A stretch of DNA of 5,221 nt from JANWKQ01 sp040376605 (GTDB lineage: Bacteria > Bacteroidota > Bacteroidia > CAIKAF01): positions 1 through 5,221 of the forward strand of contig JBEIQI010000227.1 in NCBI GenBank assembly GCA_040376605.1, given 5' to 3'. Under the pieces are notes generated by a model that was not told the origin of the DNA, did not search any database, and was given only the letters and a program-made list of their open reading frames with translations. Both the position numbers and the translations under genes were made by a program. Below, in pieces: positions 1-5,221 of this stretch (position 1 is its first letter; every line of letters begins with the position of its first letter).

Positions 1-1083
1 AATGTAACTACACCAGGATCATGTGCAGGTAATTATAGTATAACCAGAACCTGGACAGCAACTGATGGATGTGGAAACAGTTCAACCGCATCACAAACGA
101 TCAATGTTCAAGATATCACTCCGCCTGCTATAACATGCTCAGGCACTGTAACAGCATATGCTAATTGTGTCACGGGAGTTGCGGTAATTAACTTAACACC
201 TCCAACTGTTACCGATGGATGTACTCCTGGCATTGTCCCTACAAGTAATCACCCAAGTCCTGCCTATCCTTTAGGAACTACTGTTGTAACTTGGACGGCT
301 ATGGATGCTTGTGGTAACATTGCTACTTGCAATCAAACCGTAATAGTTGGTAATACGGAAATTGACATTACCGGAAATGGTTGGGCTATTCTTCATACCT
401 CATCGATTGTATCGACAACCAATGGGACAAATTTTGGCAACGTTGCCGTTACTGGTGGATTACAAACACAGACTTATGTAATTAAAAATCCAAGCGGCAT
501 TCCGCTTCAATTAACTGGAGTTCCAAGGGTAAAGATAACTGGATTAGCTGCAGCAGATTTCACTGTAACAGTAAATCCTTCATCAATAGTTGCACCAGGC
601 GGGATTACCAGCTTTACAGTTGTATTCAATCCGTCGGCACCAGGTCTTCGCAATGCAAGAATTACAGTATTAAATAACGATTGTAACGAAAGTGACTATT
701 GGTTTGCAATTCGTGGAACTGGAACTGGAACAGCACCTCCAAATAATAACGATAATCCAATTGTATTGAATCCATCAGGTCAAAATGATTCTAAGAATGA
801 GACAAGTAATCTAACTTCGATAGAAACACAACCTAGATTGAGCGGAGTACTTTATCCAAATCCATCTAACGGTATCTTCACATTAGAATTAAGTGAAATG
901 CCGCGAGGACAAGCGGAAATAAGAATCACAGATGCTTTAGGTCAAGTATTGTTCTCATCTGTCATCATGAATCAGACCCAGTATTATGATTTCTCTCATT
1001 TCAGAGCGGCCACGTATTACTTACAGGTAATTACAAATGAAGGAAGTTTCACTAAACAACTTATAATTACGCATAATTATTAG
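1..1083 (+). CDS. Large T9SS-secreted surface protein, C-terminal part (HYR repeats, choice-of-anchor D module, T9SS type A sorting domain); 5' end outside window
   Basis: The reading frame is open from base 1 to the TAG at 1081-1083 (360 visible residues), so the start lies upstream. The ATG at 301 is internal to a repeat and is not the real start. Residues 1-42 end a first HYR/Ig-like repeat (TWTATDGCGN, then DITPP). Residues 43-116 form a second one (AITCSG... TWTAMDACGN), with the paired cysteines usual in these repeats. Residues about 120-241 resemble a choice-of-anchor D (ASPM/SPD-2/Hydin-like) beta-sandwich: FGNVAV, VIKNPSG, AADFTV, then an FNPSAPG turn and closing IRGTG. A Gly/Thr/Pro/Asn-rich linker (about 240-282) leads to a T9SS type A sorting domain: YPNPSNG at 285-291, ITDALGQ, and a terminal KQLIITHNY. 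From family knowledge, such a tail directs outer-membrane export and usually surface attachment or release. Adhesion or a structural role is inference; no catalytic domain is visible in this part. Confidence 0.92.
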   Translation, partial: NVTTPGSCAGNYSITRTWTATDGCGNSSTASQTINVQDITPPAITCSGTVTAYANCVTGVAVINLTPPTVTDGCTPGIVPTSNHPSPAYPLGTTVVTWTAMDACGNIATCNQTVIVGNTEIDITGNGWAILHTSSIVSTTNGTNFGNVAVTGGLQTQTYVIKNPSGIPLQLTGVPRVKITGLAAADFTVTVNPSSIVAPGGITSFTVVFNPSAPGLRNARITVLNNDCNESDYWFAIRGTGTGTAPPNNNDNPIVLNPSGQNDSKNETSNLTSIETQPRLSGVLYPNPSNGIFTLELSEMPRGQAEIRITDALGQVLFSSVIMNQTQYYDFSHFRAATYYLQVITNEGSFTKQLIITHNY

Positions 1084-1095
1084 TCATTAAAATAT

Positions 1096-1146
1096 AAAGT
1101 AAAACAAAAATGGGGCATATTATCTGTCCCGTTTTTGTTTTATTTT
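1096..1146 (+). terminator. Strong hairpin terminator of the T9SS surface-protein gene
   Basis: A hairpin begins 12 bp after the stop codon. The left arm is 1096-1117 and the right arm 1125-1146, giving 22 continuous pairs of which three are G-U wobbles, with a 7-nt loop (1118-1124). The core is AAAACAAAAA against TTTTTGTTTT with a GGG/CCC step near the loop. The T-rich right arm serves as the U-tract, and the A-rich left arm would make it work on the opposite strand too. It cleanly separates the surface-protein gene from what follows. Confidence 0.87.
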
Positions 1147-1369
1147 GATTTCGATTTACGAAAACAGTTGGTATAACTTATACTGATTCTTATGGTCTGG
1201 ATAAGCTTATTTACCAAATGTTAGCTGGGCGATATACCAACTTTCGAAAATCCATAAAGGAGATATCACGATAGCTAAAATTGTTTGCAATTAATATTTG
1301 TATTAATAGCTGATCTAAAATCGTAACTCTATTTCAATCCCTTAAATAATTCATATAAAACCAGCTCAG
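1147..1369. other. Gene-free stretch between terminator and first gene remnant
   Basis: No start-to-stop frame with recognisable protein features was found on either strand. The first 100 bases hold the nested inverted repeat described separately. The rest is AT-rich, with a small hairpin at 1290-1307 (7-bp stem ATTAATA/TATTAAT, 4-nt loop) that has no GC core and no following T-run. A 41-codon stop-free stretch at 1149-1274 has no start codon near its beginning and no family I recognise. With the two remnants downstream, the whole span 1147-1898 looks like decayed or rearranged DNA. Confidence 0.5.
1153..1252. repeat. Imperfect long inverted repeat with nested palindrome
   Basis: The left arm (1153-1175) and right arm (1233-1252) are reverse complements at 19 of 20 aligned positions, with one 3-nt insertion (ACA) in the left arm. 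The innermost 9 bp (GTTGGTATA, 1167-1175, against TATACCAAC, 1233-1241) are perfect. The 57-bp spacer contains TGGT/ACCA (1193-1196 and 1213-1216) and a perfect palindrome ATAAGCTTAT (1201-1210), and the three layers share almost the same centre. It could be a MITE-like element, a relic of a mobile-element end, a cruciform, or a structured transcript. No target-site duplication is obvious at its edges. Confidence 0.5.
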
Positions 1370-1708
1370 TTGCAAAAGATATATTTAATTAATGTTGGTT
1401 CCTTCGTGAGTAATTTAGCGAACATTATCGCAAAATTCTACTTCCTTATCAATAAAGGTTGTCATAGGTATGGGAATACTAGTAATAATTTCGAGAGACT
1501 CCATACTATTGACATATTCACAGGTGAAATAATTTGGTCCGCTCAATTGAAAATGGATATTACCTGGAGTTCAGCAGCCACTTCAAGCGATGGAATACTT
1601 TATATCGCCTCTATGAATAATTATTCCGAAGGAAGAAAGGGCATGATTAATTCCTTCCTCACCAATTCAACTGTTCTATTAACAAATGCTCAGGTAAAAT
1701 CAATATAG
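1370..1708 (+). pseudogene. Remnant of a PQQ-like beta-propeller repeat protein
   Basis: An open frame runs from a TTG at 1370 to the TAG at 1706-1708 (112 codons) with no upstream ATG. Its middle part (codons about 43-98, bases 1496-1663) reads like one blade of a PQQ-type beta-propeller: LHTIDIFTGEIIWS, then WSSAATSSDGILYIAS, then a GMINSF strand. Such blades normally occur six to eight times in exported proteins of over 350 residues. Here only one is visible, with no signal peptide, and the first 40 codons are not convincing protein. I read this as a truncated, decayed gene piece rather than a working gene. The frame closes just past an apparent junction with a different gene remnant at about 1693. 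The alternative, an unrelated small hypothetical protein, is less likely. Confidence 0.55.
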
Positions 1709-1830
1709 AAGATCAAACGTTCTATGCTATTTCGTTAGCATCACCGCTAGGTGCACTTCTTTATAAAAAAAAGGAAGGAGATTCAATTGAATTGCAAGGA
1801 AGAAAAATACAAATTCTAAGACTAGAATAG
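1693..1830 (+). pseudogene. C-terminal remnant of a GreA/GreB-like elongation-factor family protein
   Basis: In the frame shifted by one base from the preceding remnant, bases 1693-1830 encode 45 residues ending in TAG (1828-1830). The pattern GKINIEDQTFYAIS, LASPLGALLYKKKEGD, then IELQGRKIQILRLE matches the GreA/GreB C-terminal FKBP-like domain: the SPLG turn, a KK-x-GD loop and a final beta strand. It is closest to the short Bacteroidota variants often mislabelled as 3-oxoacyl-ACP synthase. The frame is open back to 1651 but has no ATG, GTG or TTG, and the coiled-coil N-terminal half expected in this roughly 150-residue family is absent. It is therefore a broken 3' gene end, not a functional transcription factor. 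Confidence 0.62.
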
Positions 1831-1898
1831 AGTGACTGTTGAAGGAAATTTTAAAACAAACCATTCAAAAAAATGTTTATGGTTAAAAGTTCCATTTA

Positions 1899-2555
1899 AT
1901 GAATAACCTACATTATACAAGTCCCGAATTAATGGCTATGGAGCAACGCGAAAGAGCCAACTTAATTAATTCAATAACCGGGTTTAAAGCCTTAGCACTT
2001 ATTGGTACAGTTGATTTAAAGGGCCAAACAAATTTGGCTATATTTAATTCATTGGTACATATTGGGGCTCATCCTCCGTTATTGGGATTTATTTGCCGAC
2101 CAGATTCAGTTGAACGACATACCTTAGATAATATCCAAAAAACAGGATATTATACCATCAATCATGTACATAAGGACTTTTATCAAAAAGCTCATCAAAC
2201 ATCCGCCAGATATAATAAAGACCAATCGGAGTTTGAGGCTACGGGCTTAAATGCAATTTATAAACATCAATTTTTAGCACCCTTTGTTAACGAAAGTAAT
2301 ATCCAAATAGGGATGCATTTAAAAGAGGAAATTGTCATCAGCAGCAATAACACCATAATGATTATTGGGGAAATGATTCATATCGAGATTCCAAAGAGCT
2401 GTTTAACATTAGATGGTTTTTTGGATATTGAAAGAGCCGGAACGATTACTGTAAGCGGATTAGACAGTTATCATACAACTACTCGAATCAGTAGATTATC
2501 GTATGCCAAACCGGATAAGGAAATAATTGAAGAACCATTGATATATAAAGACTAA
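1899..2555 (+). CDS. Flavin reductase family protein (FMN-binding split barrel)
   Basis: This 218-residue protein has the flavin-reductase-like (DIM6/NTAB) split-barrel pattern. Residues 28-46 give GFKALALIGTVDLKGQTNL, residues 46-66 the FMN-contacting strand and loop (NSLVHIGAHPPLLGFI), and residues 67-90 RPDS, ERHTLDNI and GYYTINHV, typical of the flavin pocket. Family members bind FMN and use NAD(P)H to reduce free flavin or a partner enzyme; the substrate here cannot be told. It has no signal peptide or membrane segment, so it is cytoplasmic. The ATG at 1899 begins the conserved part at the usual distance; no Shine-Dalgarno sequence is seen, as is common in Bacteroidota. The TspO gene follows after 9 bp, so the two probably share a transcript. 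From recollection, such reductases and TspO often sit near photolyase or cryptochrome genes in this phylum; none is visible here. Confidence 0.9.
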   Translation: MNNLHYTSPELMAMEQRERANLINSITGFKALALIGTVDLKGQTNLAIFNSLVHIGAHPPLLGFICRPDSVERHTLDNIQKTGYYTINHVHKDFYQKAHQTSARYNKDQSEFEATGLNAIYKHQFLAPFVNESNIQIGMHLKEEIVISSNNTIMIIGEMIHIEIPKSCLTLDGFLDIERAGTITVSGLDSYHTTTRISRLSYAKPDKEIIEEPLIYKD

Positions 2556-2564
2556 CTTTAAGGC

Positions 2565-3032
2565 ATGAAAAAAATAATCACCTTTATTTTATGTATCACC
2601 ATTCCACTTATTATCGGCGCTATCGGTGGAATTGCAACTTCTTCAGGCCTGGATAATTGGTATCTTGCAGTCAACAAACCCTCTTTTAATCCCCCAAATT
2701 ACGTATTTGGTCCTGTTTGGAGTTGTTTATACATACTCATGGGTATTTCACTTTATATGATTCTACAAACACCTGCTAGTGTTAGAAAGAACATAGCCAT
2801 TGGGATCTTTTCTATTCAATTGACCTTAAATTTAATTTGGAGCTTTCTTTTCTTTAAATATCATTGGTTGGGTATTGCCTTATTGGAGATTATCCTCATT
2901 TGGATAAGTATATTAATAATGATTATTTCCTTTTTTAGGATTAAAAAGGTGGCAGGTTTGCTTCAAATACCTTATTTATTATGGGTTAGCTTTGCAAGTA
3001 TTTTAAATGCATCTTATTGGTTGTTAAACTAA
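2565..3032 (+). CDS. tspO: TspO/MBR family tryptophan-rich sensory protein
   Basis: The 155-residue length is typical for bacterial TspO. Five hydrophobic segments lie at about 3-25, 46-67, 76-97, 103-124 and 132-153. Signature residues are present: G18, W32-Y33-L34, KPSFNPP (38-44), VFGPVW (47-52), MG (59-60), N89 with WSFLFF (92-97), ALLE (105-108), W113, and the terminal PYLLWVSFA (136-144) with LN (147-148). TspO proteins are inner-membrane proteins that bind porphyrins, haem or sterols and are tied to tetrapyrrole handling and to light, oxygen or stress responses. The exact ligand here is unknown. The ATG lies 9 bp after the flavin reductase stop, so co-transcription is likely. No hairpin terminator follows; a 14-bp palindrome starts just after the stop. 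Confidence 0.94.
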   Translation: MKKIITFILCITIPLIIGAIGGIATSSGLDNWYLAVNKPSFNPPNYVFGPVWSCLYILMGISLYMILQTPASVRKNIAIGIFSIQLTLNLIWSFLFFKYHWLGIALLEIILIWISILIMIISFFRIKKVAGLLQIPYLLWVSFASILNASYWLLN

Positions 3033-3033
3033 A

Positions 3034-3047
3034 GTAATTGCAATTAC
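3034..3047. repeat. Perfect 14-bp palindrome, possible operator
   Basis: GTAATTG is followed directly by CAATTAC, a perfect two-fold symmetric site starting two bases after the tspO stop. It is too short and too GC-poor for a terminator, and no T-run follows. It overlaps the candidate -33 element of the promoter for the next gene, a position suited to a dimeric repressor. Chance occurrence in AT-rich DNA is possible. Confidence 0.4.
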
Positions 3048-3068
3048 CGATATTATTTAACATATTTG
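3037..3068 (+). promoter_or_regulatory. Candidate Bacteroidota-type promoter for the WG-repeat/DUF3089 unit
   Basis: CATATTTG at 3061-3068 matches the Bacteroidota -7 consensus TAnnTTTG except for its first base. ATTG at 3037-3040 is a near match to the -33 TTTG, 20 bp upstream, which is the usual spacing. Transcription would start around 3073-3076, leaving a short A/T-rich leader before the ATG at 3099. This also argues against translation beginning at the TTG at 3066, which lies inside the -7 element. Confidence 0.4.
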
Positions 3069-3098
3069 AAGGTGAATTTTGGTTTAAATAGTTTCCTT

Positions 3099-4316
3099 AT
3101 GACGAAATCAAAAAAGAAGTTTAAGTCTATATCCTTCCTTTTAATCATCCTGTTTCAATCGTTGATTTTTGCACAATCACATGACATTTGCATGAATCCT
3201 ACAACCAAAAAATATGGTGTTTGTTATGCTGATACCATCAGGGTTCCTCAAATTTATGACTTCGGGCAATACATTAATTCTTTTGAATTTATACTCATGA
3301 AGGATGAGAAATATGGTGTTGTAGACCGCTATGGCAATTGGATTATTGACATGGTTTATGATCATATGTGGGAGTTTACAGAAATGGAAAATGAATTATT
3401 AGTTCGACAAGGGAATAAATATGGAATTATTAATCTAAAAGGGAAAATAATAGTTCCATTCTACGAACTACAACCTGGAGAAATCAATACCTTTCACATT
3501 GATGATCATTTATCATTCGCAAAAAAGACCAATGATTTTCAAGTCATTAGCAATGGCAAAATGGCTGTTTACAATATGCAAGGCAAACTAATTTTTGACT
3601 TTATTTATCCATTCGTTCAAGACATTTTAGTTACACCGGAAGATCCTAAAAAACATCCTTACTATATTTTTTTGGTTGGGGATAATGGAAAGTACAATTT
3701 TGTAGATGATAAAAATAAACCCATCTATAAAAATATCGTAGCCGAAGAAATGTATTCTGTTTATCATGCCTGGGGTTCTCATACAAAAGGCCTCCAAATC
3801 AATAATAAAATTCAATTTATGAATATTGAAACTGGGGAGTTAATGAATGATGAACAGATGAGTGATATGCTGGAACCATTTAACCTTGTGCAGAATTTAG
3901 AAGATAAGATGGGAGCAATTGGTGCAGATGGTAAGTTTAGAATACCCTGCATTTACGACAACATTGTGGAATTACCTGAGGTTGAATTTGTAACCATGGA
4001 AATGAATGACAAAAAAGGTCTAATGAATTTTGATGGAGAAATTCTTATTGAACCCATTTATGATAATGTGGCAGAAATTTGTTTCGATGGCATGAATCCA
4101 ACATTATATCCTTATGAAGTAGATAATGGAACCGGACTAGCCATTTTTGTTTATGACAATAAAACCAAAAAAATGATTGCCAAAACAGATTTTATCTATA
4201 GCGATATTAATTGTTTCGAAATTACCGAAGAAGGTTTAAAGGCATATTTAACGGATCTTCAGGGTAACAAAGGATTATTATTACCCAATGGAAAAATCGA
4301 AATGAATACTAAATGA
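3099..4316 (+). CDS. Exported WG-repeat-containing protein of unknown function
   Basis: I place the start at ATG 3099 (405 residues). The frame is open back to a TTG at 3066, but the ATG begins a classic signal peptide: MTKSKKKFK, a hydrophobic core, then LIFA|Q with cleavage after residue 25. The mature part has at least six diverged WG-type repeats of the form K-Y-G-hydrophobic, x-DG-x-G, P-x-Y-D: KYGVC...IYD (38-54), KYGVVD...VYD (71-88), KYGIIN...FYE (107-123), KMAVYN...FIY (154-170), KMGAIG...IYDNI (270-289) and KKGLMN...IYDNV (306-325). Degenerate copies lie at 198-213 and 390-405. WG repeats form beta-rich scaffolds thought to mediate interactions; no enzymatic motif is seen. It probably works in the periplasm or envelope, as there is no T9SS tail and no lipobox. 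Its TGA overlaps the ATG of the downstream hydrolase gene, indicating translational coupling. Confidence 0.87.
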   Translation: MTKSKKKFKSISFLLIILFQSLIFAQSHDICMNPTTKKYGVCYADTIRVPQIYDFGQYINSFEFILMKDEKYGVVDRYGNWIIDMVYDHMWEFTEMENELLVRQGNKYGIINLKGKIIVPFYELQPGEINTFHIDDHLSFAKKTNDFQVISNGKMAVYNMQGKLIFDFIYPFVQDILVTPEDPKKHPYYIFLVGDNGKYNFVDDKNKPIYKNIVAEEMYSVYHAWGSHTKGLQINNKIQFMNIETGELMNDEQMSDMLEPFNLVQNLEDKMGAIGADGKFRIPCIYDNIVELPEVEFVTMEMNDKKGLMNFDGEILIEPIYDNVAEICFDGMNPTLYPYEVDNGTGLAIFVYDNKTKKMIAKTDFIYSDINCFEITEEGLKAYLTDLQGNKGLLLPNGKIEMNTK

Positions 4317-5221
4317 AAAACATACTATTTTACTTACTCCTCTCCATACCATCTTCAATTTTTGCTCAGGGTTTAGGGACATTTGATCCAGCAAATCAAC
4401 CAATAGGTCCGGATTATTCGCAAGACAAATATTGGGCTGCTCTGCCCTTTAAGGAGGATGTAACGGATGAGGTTCCCAGGTTCGAAGAGGTCGTAAATGA
4501 TTCATTAAAAGAGGTAGACGTATTTTATATTTATCCAACAGTATATCTAAATGGTAAAACATGGAATGCTGATGTGGATAACAAGTCATTAAACAGCAGA
4601 ATAGATAAATATCCAGTTAAATACCATGGTTCGGTTTTTAATCAGGTTGCCAGGGTATTCGCACCAAGGTATCGGCAAGCTATCTTAAAAAGTTTTATGG
4701 ATACTACTGGAAATGGAGAAAAGGCCCTTGCCTTTGCATATAACGATGTTAAAATAGCCTTTGAATATTATCTTAAACATTATAACAATGGAAGACCGAT
4801 CATTATAGCATCACATAGCCAAGGGACCTATCATGCACGAAGGCTAATCAACGAATTCTTTGATGAGCCAAATATGAAAAAAAAATTGGTTTGTGCATAT
4901 ATAATTGGTTTTGGTATCAACGAAAAGGACTATGAAATATTAACACCCTGTGAATCACCTACAGAAACCAACTGCTATATAACTTGGGCTAGTTTTAAAA
5001 ATGGATATGATCCCGTTAAATCCCCACTTTACGGAGATGTTTGTATTAACCCCATTAATTGGACGAGAGATACCCTATTAACAGAGGAAAGCGGTGGGAT
5101 ATTACTAAATATTCATCAAAAGAAATTTTATAAAACCCAAGTTCAAATAAATGGAAGTTATCTTTGGATTAAGACCAATACTCCCATTGTTGGTGCAATG
5201 AAAAACATGCATGTGGCCGAT
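4313..5221 (+). CDS. Exported DUF3089 family alpha/beta hydrolase (lipase-like), truncated by window end
   Basis: The ATG at 4313 overlaps the upstream TGA by four bases (ATGA), and the frame stays open to the last base (303 residues). Residues 1-18 form a signal peptide ending SSIFA before Q19, so the product is exported. The DUF3089 hallmarks follow in order: DVFYIYPTVY (69-78), WNAD (84-87), VFNQVARVFAPRYRQA (108-123), AYNDVKIAF (142-150) with YYL, a nucleophile elbow IIIASHSQGT (163-172) with S169 as likely catalytic serine, and AYIIGFGI (195-202). The final NMHVAD (298-303) fits the family's terminal H-x-x-D-Y motif, making H300 the probable catalytic histidine and implying that only a few tens of residues are missing. 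The acid residue is not assigned. The substrate is unknown; ester hydrolysis is inferred from the fold. The elbow reads S-H-S-Q-G rather than G-H-S-Q-G. Confidence 0.9.
   Translation, partial: MKNILFYLLLSIPSSIFAQGLGTFDPANQPIGPDYSQDKYWAALPFKEDVTDEVPRFEEVVNDSLKEVDVFYIYPTVYLNGKTWNADVDNKSLNSRIDKYPVKYHGSVFNQVARVFAPRYRQAILKSFMDTTGNGEKALAFAYNDVKIAFEYYLKHYNNGRPIIIASHSQGTYHARRLINEFFDEPNMKKKLVCAYIIGFGINEKDYEILTPCESPTETNCYITWASFKNGYDPVKSPLYGDVCINPINWTRDTLLTEESGGILLNIHQKKFYKTQVQINGSYLWIKTNTPIVGAMKNMHVAD

Noticed and set aside
301..1083. A separate gene starting at ATG 301
   Set aside because: The frame is open back to base 1 and the ATG falls inside an HYR repeat (TWTAMDACGN), so it is an internal methionine.
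1153..1252. Possible integron attC site, because of GTTGG/CCAAC elements in a folded 100-bp structure
   Set aside because: The elements are in the reverse order to R'' (RYYYAAC) and R' (GTTRRRY), no L boxes are evident, and no integrase or cassette array is present.
1149..1274. 41-codon stop-free stretch (ending ...YTNFRKSIKEISR) that looks mildly protein-like
   Set aside because: It has no start codon near its beginning, I recognise no family, and it coincides with the inverted-repeat structure; a stretch this long is expected by chance in this DNA.
1290..1307. Small AT-only hairpin as a terminator or operator
   Set aside because: A 7-bp stem with no G-C pairs and no T-run is common by chance in AT-rich DNA.
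3177..3365. 62-codon minus-strand open frame
   Set aside because: It lies wholly inside the WG-repeat gene, shows no family features, and is a shadow of a convincing coding frame.
3627..3815. 62-codon minus-strand open frame
   Set aside because: It is also antisense within the WG-repeat gene; its hydrophobic content mirrors the sense codons and no independent start context is seen.

Overview
The window reads as chromosomal DNA from a member of the Bacteroidota. It is AT-rich. The first gene ends in a type IX secretion (T9SS) sorting domain, a system essentially confined to that phylum. Signal peptides end in A-Q, Shine-Dalgarno sequences are weak or absent, and a putative promoter resembles the Bacteroidota -33/-7 type. 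HYR repeats with a T9SS tail suggest a Saprospiria- or Chitinophagia-like lineage, but the genus cannot be fixed. All supported genes are on the + strand.

Layout. (1) 1-1083 is the 3' end of a large secreted surface protein with HYR-type Ig-like repeats, a choice-of-anchor-D type module and a T9SS sorting tail. A very strong hairpin terminator (1096-1146) closes it. (2) 1147-1898 holds no intact gene. It contains an almost concentric, imperfect inverted-repeat structure (1153-1252). It also contains two abutting gene remnants in different frames: a piece of a PQQ-type beta-propeller (about 1496-1693) and the C-terminus of a GreA/GreB-like protein (1693-1830). This looks like a deletion or rearrangement scar. 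(3) 1899-3032 is a tight two-gene unit: a flavin-reductase-family FMN-binding split-barrel protein, then a TspO/MBR membrane protein 9 bp downstream. (4) 3034-3068 carries a perfect 14-bp palindrome overlapping a plausible promoter. (5) 3099-5221 is a second two-gene unit: an exported WG-repeat protein whose stop codon overlaps (ATGA) the start of an exported DUF3089 alpha/beta hydrolase. The window edge cuts the hydrolase near its predicted C-terminus.

How the genes work together. The flavin reductase/TspO pair fits redox, tetrapyrrole or light-stress physiology. The WG-repeat/DUF3089 pair is probably co-translated and both products are exported, so a shared envelope role is plausible but unknown. 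I see no CRISPR array, rRNA, tRNA, intact mobile element or clear defence system. The items most worth a second look are the remnant junction at about 1693, the nested inverted repeat at 1153-1252, and the coupled WG-repeat/DUF3089 pair.
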